Below are positions 24,232 to 33,223 of a DNA stretch of 64,000 nt, in pieces. The notes below the pieces were generated by a model. The model was not told the origin of the DNA and made no database searches. It worked only from the letters and a program-made list of their open reading frames with translations. Position 1 is the first letter of the stretch. Every line of letters starts with the position of its first letter. The position numbers and the translations under genes are program-made. The DNA comes from Rs1 sp029027825 (GTDB lineage: Bacteria; Pseudomonadota; Gammaproteobacteria; Pseudomonadales; Balneatricaceae): the NCBI GenBank assembly GCA_029027825.1, contig CP093399.1:4464001-4528000 (forward strand), in the 5' to 3' direction.

Positions 24232-24443
24232 ATCTCAAACAGCACTATGGGTCACCCATGGCTATAATTCTCTAGTGTCTTGTCTTTCCTCTGGGCCCTC
24301 TGTGGTAAAACAATCTTTATAATCTTGGTCTCACTGCAGAGAAAACCCCAAAAATCACCAATTCCCCTTCATCCCCCGCTTAGCTTGTCTTTTATAAAAA
24401 TATTTTAATAGCAACAAGTTAAACGAAGTTAAATCTTACCCTT

Positions 24444-25967
24444 CTATGTACCGCAATAAGTAACATAGCGCGCCGCTTTGGCAGGTGCCGGCCCTTCGTA
24501 TTCCTCAAATCCATCGCGTGGCTGGTATGGATCGGTGACGACTAATAACAGTTTTTCGAAAAGGCTAAAATCACCCGCTTCGGCCGCTATCAAAGCCTCC
24601 TCTACCTTGTGATTGCGAGGGATGTACAAAGGATTGATAGCGTTCATTTTAGCAATCGCATCGAAGGCTGGGGCGGTGTTTCTGGCTAATCTTTGAGACC
24701 AGCTAACTTGCCATATATAAAAAGGCTGCGGATCTTTAAATAACGCTCTGACCAAGCTGGTTTCCCCTTGGATCGCGAACGCGAGTGCGCGAAATAATTG
24801 CGTGAAATCTACCTGTTGTTTGGCCATCATCTGTAACAGGTCATTGGCCAGTGCTAAATCATCTTCCTCTGCATTATCGATACCCAGTTTTAAGCGCATG
24901 CCAGCCAGCCAATACTGCTGATAGGTCTCAGTGAATTCTTGTAAAATCGGATTGATTAGGGTGATTGCCTGCTCCTCATCTGCAGCGATTAAAGGCAGTA
25001 AAGTTTCAGCGAGGCGCGCTAAATTCCACAGGGCGATCGAAGCTTGATTCTGATAGGCGTAACGCCGCTGAGTGTCAATTGAGCTGAATACCGCCTGCGG
25101 GTCGTATTGGTCGATGAAGGCACAGGGGCCGTAATCGATGGTTTCACCGCAAATTAAAGTATTATCAGTATTCATGACCCCGTGTACAAAGCCAATATTC
25201 ATCCACTTGGCGATTAACAGCGCCTGCTTATCAGCCACTGCTCGAAAAAAATCTAAGTAGCAATTCTCTGCCTGTTTCACTTTTGGCTTCACTTGTGGAT
25301 AGTGGCGGGCGATACAATAATCTGCCAATCGCTGGATCGTCTCGGTTTGATTGCGCGAAGCGGCGTATTGAAAAGTACCGACTCTGATGTGGCTGGAAGC
25401 GACCCGGGTTAATACCGCTCCGGTCAATAGTTGGCTGCGCATCACCTTTTCACCGGTACTTACTACTGCTAACGCTCTAGTGGTCGGCACTTGTAAGCTG
25501 TGCATCGCCTCTGCGATTAAGTACTCGCGAAGCACGGGCCCCAAAGTTGCCTTGCCATCACCGTTACGGGAAAAAATAGTGGGTCCGGAACCTTTAAGAT
25601 GAATATCTTTACGACGGCCCTCTGTATCGATGACTTCGCCTAATAATAGCGCTCTGCCATCGCCTAACTGGTGATTTAAATGGCCGAATTGGTGCCCTGC
25701 ATAAGCCTGGGATAACGGTTTGGCACCGTTAGGTGAGGTGCCGCCAGATAACATCGCTGCCAATAGCTGCGCGGTTTCAGGCTCTGCAGATAAGGTTTGG
25801 CTATCTAAGCCTAAGGTCTTTGCTAGTGAGTGGTTGATTTTCACCAGTTTGGGTTGGATAGCGCTGTCCCCAGTGGCAAAAGCGTACAGGCCATCTAATT
25901 GTTCAGCAAAGCTATTTTCGAATTTTAAAGCTGCGTTAAAATCATTAAGGGCCATTTCAATATCCAA
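24444..25967 (-). CDS. selO: protein adenylyltransferase SelO (YdiU)
   Basis: Pseudokinase-fold enzyme that transfers AMP from ATP to Ser/Thr/Tyr residues of target proteins and is linked to redox stress. The 507 residues include AYAGHQFGHLNHQLGDGRALLLGE (residues about 90-113), HLKGSGPTIFSRNGDGKATLGPVLREY (nucleotide loop) and HGVMNTDNTLICGETIDYGPCAF (catalytic Asn/Asp region). The C-terminal Cys in CGT occupies the position of selenocysteine in eukaryotic SelO. Length is slightly longer than E. coli YdiU (478). It is monocistronic. Confidence 0.95.
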   Translation of the reverse strand: MDIEMALNDFNAALKFENSFAEQLDGLYAFATGDSAIQPKLVKINHSLAKTLGLDSQTLSAEPETAQLLAAMLSGGTSPNGAKPLSQAYAGHQFGHLNHQLGDGRALLLGEVIDTEGRRKDIHLKGSGPTIFSRNGDGKATLGPVLREYLIAEAMHSLQVPTTRALAVVSTGEKVMRSQLLTGAVLTRVASSHIRVGTFQYAASRNQTETIQRLADYCIARHYPQVKPKVKQAENCYLDFFRAVADKQALLIAKWMNIGFVHGVMNTDNTLICGETIDYGPCAFIDQYDPQAVFSSIDTQRRYAYQNQASIALWNLARLAETLLPLIAADEEQAITLINPILQEFTETYQQYWLAGMRLKLGIDNAEEDDLALANDLLQMMAKQQVDFTQLFRALAFAIQGETSLVRALFKDPQPFYIWQVSWSQRLARNTAPAFDAIAKMNAINPLYIPRNHKVEEALIAAEAGDFSLFEKLLLVVTDPYQPRDGFEEYEGPAPAKAARYVTYCGT

Positions 25968-26120
25968 TGTAAGACGGTAAATAAAACCGATTACAGCACA
26001 ATCAGCCGGATATTGAAAACTTGCTAAGCTATTTAATCAAAATCAGGCTTGATTATTGATAGATCGCTTAGCTCATTGCTGTATCTGTATTTAAGCCACT
26101 GGTGCCGATTCATGATTTAG

Positions 26121-27284
26121 TTAACTGATAGCCTTGCGCTGGGCGCTTTTTTGGACGTATATATACACCAGCAGTGGTAGCAGTAAAAATACAGACTGTA
26201 CTAACAGCGATTCTAAACTTGGATAAATTCCCAGCCAGCTAATTGTCGGTACATTTTCCAGGATGGTAGTCTTGAGCCAGCCAGAGACTTGCAGTTCAAG
26301 TACGCCTTTGCCGGCAAAAACTACTGAGAGTGAAAAAAGTAGCGCAGCGGTGGCTGTAAAGAACACTTTTAAAGGCAGCTTGATAGAGAGTATAAAAATT
26401 AACATATACACCATGGCGAGTGACAGCAGCGCTATTCCCGCTCCCAATAGAATCGGTTCCCATTGATATTGGGCATTACTGAGTAATGCCTGATAAAATA
26501 ATATGGTTTCAGCGCCCTCTCGGTACACGGCAAAGAAAGCCACCCCGACAATCGCCATTAAGCTCTTTTTATCAATAGCACCGGCTAATTTATCGGCCAC
26601 AAAGCGCTGCCACTGTTGGGTTTCGCGGCGCGAAAATAACCAAAAACTGACGTAACTTAACAAGACGGCAGCGACTAATACGGTAACCCCCTCCAGCATT
26701 TCTCGTGCTGCGCCGCTGCCCTTGATGATTAGCTGTAATCCCCAGGCGGTCAGTGCGCTGGCAATAAGCGCTAGCACAACGCCTCCCCATATCAGCGGGG
26801 CTCGATCGGCAGCTCCAGATTTTCGCAAGTAAGCCAATAAAGCGGCGATCACCAACAGTGCTTCAACCCCCTCGCGAAGTAATATTAGCCAAGACTGCAC
26901 GACTAGCTGCCAGTAACCACCACCCTGCTCAATCATTGGTGCGTTTTGTAATTTGTGGCGCAAGTTTGCCCATAGAGTGTGTATTTTCGTCTGTTTAGCG
27001 CCCGCCATCGCGCTGCCGATCAGCTGGCTAAACTGCAGCTCTATCTCGATCATATAAGTCGCATCTGCTTGCCCTACAGCAAACTCTAGCCCCTCACCTT
27101 CGAAGCCGCCGAAGTAAAGTTCAGAAAAAGCATTGCCAAATTTTAGCGATTGCTGAGGATCATATTTTTCACTGTATAAATCCCCCTTAGATAAAAGCTG
27201 CAACATCACTAACTCGTAATCAGTCGCTTTTGCCGAAGTGGAAAGTAGAGCACAAAATAAAATAAAGTATCGCAGGCCTTTCAT
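26121..27284 (-). CDS. FTR1-family iron permease
   Basis: Inner-membrane iron permease related to EfeU/Ftr1. A signal peptide at about 1-20 leads into a periplasmic domain (21-125), then seven membrane helices. The two REXXE iron-binding motifs are present: REGVE at 137-141 and REGAE at 255-259. Extended N-terminal periplasmic domains are common in bacterial FTR1 proteins. It starts 3 bases from the end of the transglutaminase gene, so it is the last gene of the MoxR-DUF58-transglutaminase operon, an unusual place for FTR1. EfeO/EfeB partners are not nearby. Confidence 0.9.
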   Translation of the reverse strand: MKGLRYFILFCALLSTSAKATDYELVMLQLLSKGDLYSEKYDPQQSLKFGNAFSELYFGGFEGEGLEFAVGQADATYMIEIELQFSQLIGSAMAGAKQTKIHTLWANLRHKLQNAPMIEQGGGYWQLVVQSWLILLREGVEALLVIAALLAYLRKSGAADRAPLIWGGVVLALIASALTAWGLQLIIKGSGAAREMLEGVTVLVAAVLLSYVSFWLFSRRETQQWQRFVADKLAGAIDKKSLMAIVGVAFFAVYREGAETILFYQALLSNAQYQWEPILLGAGIALLSLAMVYMLIFILSIKLPLKVFFTATAALLFSLSVVFAGKGVLELQVSGWLKTTILENVPTISWLGIYPSLESLLVQSVFLLLPLLVYIYVQKSAQRKAIS

Positions 27285-27286
27285 GG

Positions 27287-29470
27287 TTACATCATCCCCT
27301 TAAACCGCTGCATATCGCGTTTGAGTATTTTAAAATCTTGCTTTATTTGTTGCTGATCTTCATTGAAATAACGGATTTTTATGTAGCGTTGGATAATTAT
27401 CCTAAGTGCGGGTAAGCACTCAGGATTGGCTCTTTCCAGCCGCTGCAGCCAGCGCTGTGGGCACTCGTGTGGCGCACAAGCTAGATGATGGCCAGTTAAA
27501 AATTTATTAAACTTTAAAAATTGATCGGCAATCGCATCCCTAGGTTTACGCTTAAAGCTCCACAGCGCAGAAAACAGCACGATTAAAGTGCCGACCGCCA
27601 GCACGCTAATCAGCAGTAATAATTTCCAATTTACCTGCTTGATACCGGCTTTTTGCAATATTTCAACTTGTTGCTCCGGGCTATAATTCATCACCCAATT
27701 TTTGAGCTGTTTCGAGAGCGTTGCCAACCAGAGCAGGGGATTATCAGTGTCAGTTTTCGACGTTTTTTCCGTGCTACCTTTAGTGTTACTGTTTGAGGTT
27801 TTTGGCGCTGGGCTAGCAGCTGATGCGCTCTTTTGAAGTGTTTTGTTAACGGCAGTCACCTTAACGTTTGCCCCACTGCTGGGTTTTTTATCGGGATTGG
27901 TTAGCTCCAGCAAATCTTTGATTTCCAAGCGCTGCCAGCCGCTATCAGCAATCCATAATTCTAGCCAGACATGGGCATGGGTCTGTTTTACGACAATAAA
28001 ATTGGTGAGGGCAATTAAATTACCGCCGCGATAGCCGGTCACAATTCTTGCTGGGATACCTGCAGCACGTAATATATAGGCAACAATGGCATTTAGCTGT
28101 TCGATACTGCCGCGTTTTTTCTCAAAGAACAATTGCTCATAATCGACTAAACCTTCGATTAACGGGGCTTTTACATCGGCGTCGAATTGGAAACCACTTC
28201 TGGCCAGCGCCTGACTTAATGTAAATACAAAATCTTTCGTGCTCTCGCTACTGGCAAATAATTCGCTGCTCCAGCGGCGCAACTTAATAGTGCCTTTTTT
28301 AGGCAGATCGGTGTATTGCTGTAGTTGCTCTGCGGTCAACGGGCGGCCTCCTCGATATTCTAAATAGGCACTGAGCAAGTAATTAAACTCACTATCACGC
28401 TTATTGAGCCGCAGCACTTGGAAATCTTCGGAGATAAAGGTTTCAGCACTGCTTCCATAAGGCAAGTCTAAGCCGTATAGCCAGCGCTCATCTTGAGTGG
28501 TAATGCGTGCTTCGTAGGTGACTAAGTCCGTCACTTTAGTTAACGCTTTATCTAATTGACTGCGACGTTTAAAAGATTTTTTAAGCAGAGAGTTACGATC
28601 AGTCGGCGCGGTGCTCAGCCAGTCTTTACCATCAAAAGCGTCATAAATTGGGCCGCGCCAGTACAACCTTGATTTAGACGGTACGGCACTGACAAAGTCG
28701 GCTACTAGTACAGGTTCATCTATTCCTTTGGCCCGTGAAACATTTCCTGAGCGCAGCTGCACGCTGCCAGCTTGCTGACGATTATTTTGATTAACCATCA
28801 ACTCTAAAGGCAGCCCCATCACCACTCCTATCTCCCACAATGGGCCCTGTATACGAGGGACAGCTAAAAATAAGACGCTGACAAAAGGTAGCGATACCAG
28901 CAAGATAAAAGTACAGAGGTTAAAACCGCGCTTTATATTAGCGCTAGATTTTTTTAAAGAAACAGCGGCTTCTGCTTGTAGAGATACCGGCTGATTGAGC
29001 GCCCATAAAGTGTAAATAACTAACAAATGGCCCAGCAGTAAAAATAATAGAGCGGGTACTCCACTCAAATACAGGCTGCTAATCGCCAACAATATGCCAG
29101 CGATCAAGCTTAAAAATTTTCCTTCGGCGCGCGAGCGTGCCTCCAGCCATTTTAGAGCGACTATTAGCAGTAAAGCGCTGAGAAAAGTTTCGCCACTTAG
29201 CCAGCGAACCTTGGCGAAGTAAATAAATATCGCCCACAGAATTAATAGCACTACAGATAAACTAAATTTCGCCTTGCCGGCATGTTGCCATGGTTCCGGG
29301 ATAATAAATTTAGCCAATACAATCAAGATAAAGCCGGATAATAGCGGCCAAGGTAAAGTGTGTAATGATGGCAGCATCGCCACTAGCAACAACAATGTTA
29401 CTAGTGTGAGAGGTTGTGTGGGAATCAAAAAATTGCCCAGTGAGCGAGTGACAGGGTGGCTATTTTGCAT
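27287..29470 (-). CDS. TgpA-family membrane transglutaminase-like protein, catalytic Cys replaced
   Basis: A 727-residue protein with five to six N-terminal membrane helices (DUF3488 region, 20-210), a periplasmic transglutaminase-like domain (about 440-530), a linker rich in Ser/Thr/Lys, a further helix at about 618-640 and a DUF4129-like tail. In the transglutaminase core, where relatives have a Gly-Phe-Cys-Glu active site, this protein reads KKRGSIEQLNAIVAYILRAA, with Ile at residue 456 in place of Cys. The His (HAHVWLELW) and Asp (LEIKD) positions remain. Catalysis is therefore unlikely, though the fold looks intact. It overlaps the DUF58 gene by 11 bases. Confidence 0.88.
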   Translation of the reverse strand: MQNSHPVTRSLGNFLIPTQPLTLVTLLLLVAMLPSLHTLPWPLLSGFILIVLAKFIIPEPWQHAGKAKFSLSVVLLILWAIFIYFAKVRWLSGETFLSALLLIVALKWLEARSRAEGKFLSLIAGILLAISSLYLSGVPALLFLLLGHLLVIYTLWALNQPVSLQAEAAVSLKKSSANIKRGFNLCTFILLVSLPFVSVLFLAVPRIQGPLWEIGVVMGLPLELMVNQNNRQQAGSVQLRSGNVSRAKGIDEPVLVADFVSAVPSKSRLYWRGPIYDAFDGKDWLSTAPTDRNSLLKKSFKRRSQLDKALTKVTDLVTYEARITTQDERWLYGLDLPYGSSAETFISEDFQVLRLNKRDSEFNYLLSAYLEYRGGRPLTAEQLQQYTDLPKKGTIKLRRWSSELFASSESTKDFVFTLSQALARSGFQFDADVKAPLIEGLVDYEQLFFEKKRGSIEQLNAIVAYILRAAGIPARIVTGYRGGNLIALTNFIVVKQTHAHVWLELWIADSGWQRLEIKDLLELTNPDKKPSSGANVKVTAVNKTLQKSASAASPAPKTSNSNTKGSTEKTSKTDTDNPLLWLATLSKQLKNWVMNYSPEQQVEILQKAGIKQVNWKLLLLISVLAVGTLIVLFSALWSFKRKPRDAIADQFLKFNKFLTGHHLACAPHECPQRWLQRLERANPECLPALRIIIQRYIKIRYFNEDQQQIKQDFKILKRDMQRFKGMM

Positions 29471-30365
29471 CTGTAAGCTGCTCTTTAGGCATGATTGCCA
29501 ATGCTGACAAGCACCGCTCTAACTGCCCGGCGCCTGTGGTTGGTGAAATAAGTTGTGCGGGGAGCTGCAAGCCGATTGGTGCACCTTGGCGCTGATAAAA
29601 AAGCAACCAATAGCAAAGGCAGCTCAGTTTTTGTTCTGTAGAAAGTTGCGATAAATTAGCCCAGTCTAGGAGTTTGGAGGTACTGCCAGTGCCGCCACTG
29701 AAATCTTTAACTTGTAAAGTTTCAGTTTTTGCAAAAGCTTGCCAGTGAATACGTTTGGGGCTGTCGCTCACTTGATACGCTCTTACCCCCTCTAGATTTT
29801 CAGGCTCGTGTTTTTGTAACTCACTGTTTTCAATGGCCTGTGTAGGAGCCTCAGCCAGCTGTTCTGGTTTTGGATAGACCATCGCACCGGATAAAATGGT
29901 GACTTCTTTGGTCACTTCTATCAGCCCTAGGGGCCAGCGGCTGTAGATGACTAACGGCTGATTCGGGGTTTTGCCGCGCACCGTTGCGGGCAGTTTGTGT
30001 TGATAAGTACGGGCAATCGCCAGTGGTAAATCAAAGCAGTGATTTTTATGCTGATAATCGTGCGCTGCTAAATAGATTGCCTGCGATTGTAGGCTATCGT
30101 TTTGCAAGGTTAAATTATAGGCGTAATAATCACCTTGATAACCGTGCTGGACTTGCACAATATTGGCCTTAATTCCCTTGATATTGCCTTTGGCGATGAA
30201 AATGTTGACCAGCGCAATCGACACCAACAAAAAGCTGTAGGTAAACAGTAAATTGTTACTGAAATTCAAGGCTAGTAAAAATACCAGTACAGCACCGAGT
30301 AAATAGCCATAACCTAGCGCGGTCACTCGCCAGCGGAGCTTTAATTTGCGAGCAACAGCTGGCAT
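29460..30365 (-). CDS. DUF58 domain protein
   Basis: Membrane-anchored protein of the family that accompanies MoxR ATPases, probably in cell-envelope assembly or stress. There are two N-terminal helices (about 15-60), then a beta-rich periplasmic or cytosolic region. The DUF58 signature VRAYQVSDSPKRIHWQAFAK occurs at about 194-213, followed by a hydrophobic WLLFYQRQGAPIGLQLP. The length of 301 fits the shorter members. It lies immediately downstream of moxR with no gap and overlaps the transglutaminase gene by 11 bases. Confidence 0.9.
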   Translation of the reverse strand: MPAVARKLKLRWRVTALGYGYLLGAVLVFLLALNFSNNLLFTYSFLLVSIALVNIFIAKGNIKGIKANIVQVQHGYQGDYYAYNLTLQNDSLQSQAIYLAAHDYQHKNHCFDLPLAIARTYQHKLPATVRGKTPNQPLVIYSRWPLGLIEVTKEVTILSGAMVYPKPEQLAEAPTQAIENSELQKHEPENLEGVRAYQVSDSPKRIHWQAFAKTETLQVKDFSGGTGSTSKLLDWANLSQLSTEQKLSCLCYWLLFYQRQGAPIGLQLPAQLISPTTGAGQLERCLSALAIMPKEQLTDAK

Positions 30366-31313
30366 TTATCGAGGCACCGGTACTTGGTTGATTATCTCTA
30401 AACACTGTTCATGCCCAAGGCCCTTACCTTGTAAGTTTTGTAAGCGGTGCCCTGCAACATAGGTAAATACACTTTGAATGTGATGGGGCATTAGTAGCTG
30501 ATCACCGGATAGCCACGCCCAAGATTTAGCGACTGATAGCACCCCTAAGCCAGCACGTGTTGATAGCCCAGTTAAAACTCCCTCCACTTGGCGAGTATGG
30601 GACAATAGTGCGTATAAGTACTCTAATACGAGTTTGGGTGTGTCGATGTTGCTGCAGTGCTTTTGAAACTCACGCAATTGTTCCAGTGCAATTAACTGCT
30701 GTTGTTCGAGTAGAATATCGCGACGATTTTTACCGCTGAGTATTCTTAATTCTGCCTCTTTATCTGGGTAACCCATAGAAATACAGAGTAAAAATCTATC
30801 CAGCTGCGATTCGGGAAGCGGCGAAGTACCTAACTGATCGTCAGGATTTTGGGTGGCGATAACTATAAAAGGATAGGGCAAAGCAAGAGGCTCGCCTTCA
30901 ACCGTCACTTGTCGCTCTTCCATTGCCTCTAACAACGCACTTTGCGTTTTAGGAGTGGCGCGATTAATTTCATCGGCTAGTAACAGCTCGCAAAATATCG
31001 GCCCTTTCATAAAAGTAAAACTGCTGGTTTCTCGCTGAAAAATAGAGGCGCCTATTAAGTCGGCCGGCAGTAAATCGTTGGTAAACTGCACCCGTTTAAA
31101 ATTTAGCCCGAATACTTTGGCTAAGGCGTGTGACAACACAGTCTTGCCCATGCCGGGCAAATCGTTGATCAGCAAGTGGCCGCCGGCTAAAATGCAGCTT
31201 AGAGATAACTTTACTTGCAACTCTTTGCCGAGCACTATGCTGTTTAATTGCTCGGCAACGGTTTGCATTGGCGGGCAAATAGTTAGTGAGCTAGGATCGA
31301 AAACTGCGTTCAT
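30366..31313 (-). CDS. MoxR-family AAA+ ATPase
   Basis: Cytoplasmic AAA+ ATPase, a chaperone-like partner of DUF58/VWA proteins. The 315 residues show Walker A LPGMGKTVLSHALAK (about 57-71), the MoxR motif RVQFTNDLLPADLIG, Walker B LLADEINRATPKTQSALLEA with the MEERQVTVEGE strand, and sensor 1 IATQNPDDQLGTSPLPESQLD. It starts the operon moxR-DUF58-transglutaminase-FTR1. About 120 bases separate it from the di-haem oxidoreductase gene, whose end it does not overlap. Confidence 0.95.
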   Translation of the reverse strand: MNAVFDPSSLTICPPMQTVAEQLNSIVLGKELQVKLSLSCILAGGHLLINDLPGMGKTVLSHALAKVFGLNFKRVQFTNDLLPADLIGASIFQRETSSFTFMKGPIFCELLLADEINRATPKTQSALLEAMEERQVTVEGEPLALPYPFIVIATQNPDDQLGTSPLPESQLDRFLLCISMGYPDKEAELRILSGKNRRDILLEQQQLIALEQLREFQKHCSNIDTPKLVLEYLYALLSHTRQVEGVLTGLSTRAGLGVLSVAKSWAWLSGDQLLMPHHIQSVFTYVAGHRLQNLQGKGLGHEQCLEIINQVPVPR

Positions 31314-31434
31314 ATAATGCCTTTTAAGGTTTTACGCTAGTTGCTACTAGCAAAAAAAAGCGCCAAATGACCGCCGCCTGGAGATGACATAAATCATCCA
31401 GTGCGTGATCAAAGTGCGCTAAAGTTAATCGCTA

Positions 31435-32961
31435 TTACAGGGACTTTAAAAATTTAAGTAGCGCTGATCTCTCGTTCTTAGCTAGCATCACAAATTTTCT
31501 TTTAGTGACTTCCGCTTCGCCACCGTGCCATAAAATAGCTTCTTGTAAGCTGCGCGCTCGGCCATCGTGCATAAAACGAGTGTGTCCATTGACCGTTTCA
31601 ACCATCCCAATACCCCATAGTGGAGGAGTGCGCCACTCAGAGCCAGTCGCGGAAAAACTAGGTCGATTATCGGCTAAAAGGGCACCCATATCGTGTAATA
31701 AAAAGTCTGAATAAGGGGCTATTTTTTGATTGTGTAAACGCTGTTGACGCTGCTCTGTTCCAGTGACAAAGCTGGCAGTATGGCAAGCTGTGCATCCGGT
31801 ATCCTTGAATAACTGCTCACCTAACATCACCTCAGGATTATCTAGATAGCCACGTCCAGGCACTGATAAAAACTCTAAATAGGTAACCACTTGGTTCATT
31901 TTGCTGACGGTCATCTCAACAGGGGCATCGGTTGTCCCCGAGAGTGCCTGATTGCAGTGGCTTTGAGCTTGGGTGCAGTTTTCATTGGGGAAAAGTGGGT
32001 TAGTGATCCCCATATCGTTAATCGCCGCATCCATAGACTGGTGCGCAAGGGTAGGTGTCTCGGCTTTCCAGCCGTATTTACCGACTTGATAGACTTGGTT
32101 TTCGACGCTCCACACTCGGTTAGCTTTACCGGAAATGCCGTCACCATCGGCATCGTCAATATCTTCACCTTGCAAAATATCGGCATCGGTAATCGCGTCA
32201 ATTAAGCCCATGCCAATCATAAAGGGGGCTATTCTCGCCGAAATCATGGCGTTTTTACCTAAGGGGCCGTAATTTTGTTCGGGGAAACTGTAAACGGGTA
32301 GTTGTAACTGGTAGCTCTCGCCATCGTCGAATGCGCCGTCAATATTGATAAAGTCCAACTGATAAGCAATTTCAGGCGCGTGACCGTCAATCGCTTTGTC
32401 GGCCAATTGACCGCCGTAAATAGGATGTGGTTTTGGTCCGCCGACAGCGTCGGTACCGGGAATAGATACACGAAATAACAACCCCTGTAATACATCACCG
32501 GTTTTAAGTGGTGGCGCGGCGCGTCCATCGGCAACATGGCAGGCTTCGCAGGCATTCATATTAAATAAAGGGCCAACTCCATCGGCATCATCACGATAAC
32601 CCGATGTTTTGGCTTCTGAAAAAAAACGTTCGAAGACCCCATCCCCCGCATCAAAAGTAGCTGAAAGCTGCCAAGGTAAATTAGCCGCCTCCGTTTCAAA
32701 AGAGACATCGCCAAACATGAAATGGGTTAAATCACCGCCGGACAGCGCTCTGGGATCACGTTCTTTTAACGCCTCAATTGCCGCCCAGTCGTCACCGTAG
32801 CCGGACATAGGTTTGATTTTAGATTGGTAGTAGGTATAGCCAAATAGACTTACAGTAATACTTAAAGCGACTAAACTTACTTTTAACAGCCAGCGCTGAT
32901 TAAGCGTGTGGTGTAAGGGGTTGGGCCCTACATTTTTTTTGGCGAGGGTGAATATGCTCAT
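31435..32961 (-). CDS. di-haem oxidoreductase (DHOR/DUF1111, thiol-oxidoreductase-like)
   Basis: Predicted periplasmic c-type cytochrome with an N-terminal membrane anchor (about 18-38 from the proposed start). It has two CXXCH haem sites: CEACH in NMNACEACHVADG and CTACH in KDTGCTACHTASF. The C-terminal half carries SDFLLHDMGALLADNR and RTPPLWGIG, typical of the family. The frame is open upstream to 33057, but MSIFTLAKKN at 32961 is a better start because the anchor follows soon after. Relatives often sit with imelysin-type iron genes; here it is alone between moxR and the barrel gene. Iron-linked function is inferred only from neighbours. Confidence 0.87.
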   Translation of the reverse strand: MSIFTLAKKNVGPNPLHHTLNQRWLLKVSLVALSITVSLFGYTYYQSKIKPMSGYGDDWAAIEALKERDPRALSGGDLTHFMFGDVSFETEAANLPWQLSATFDAGDGVFERFFSEAKTSGYRDDADGVGPLFNMNACEACHVADGRAAPPLKTGDVLQGLLFRVSIPGTDAVGGPKPHPIYGGQLADKAIDGHAPEIAYQLDFINIDGAFDDGESYQLQLPVYSFPEQNYGPLGKNAMISARIAPFMIGMGLIDAITDADILQGEDIDDADGDGISGKANRVWSVENQVYQVGKYGWKAETPTLAHQSMDAAINDMGITNPLFPNENCTQAQSHCNQALSGTTDAPVEMTVSKMNQVVTYLEFLSVPGRGYLDNPEVMLGEQLFKDTGCTACHTASFVTGTEQRQQRLHNQKIAPYSDFLLHDMGALLADNRPSFSATGSEWRTPPLWGIGMVETVNGHTRFMHDGRARSLQEAILWHGGEAEVTKRKFVMLAKNERSALLKFLKSL

Positions 32962-33223
32962 CTCGAAGTCCTTAATATTAACCAGTGTATTAAAAAACCA
33001 TAGCAAAGAGAGAGTGTCCGCATCCGCGACCTTAAATAGGTCGTGGTCAGCGTACAAAAATCTTTAGTACGACAATTCTTTTACTGTCAATATCACATCC
33101 CCCGAGGACGCTGATAATCGAGCATAATGAAAAATATAATTACCAAGAAACTAATCATTTCTCCCAGGTAATCAATATAATCTCTTTCGTATCTGTATCT
33201 TGAAACTATTTATTCAAGTGTTA

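Noticed and set aside
33058..33223. Fur box upstream of the di-haem oxidoreductase gene
   Set aside because: Only a short GATAAT match near 33110; it does not extend to a 19-bp site.
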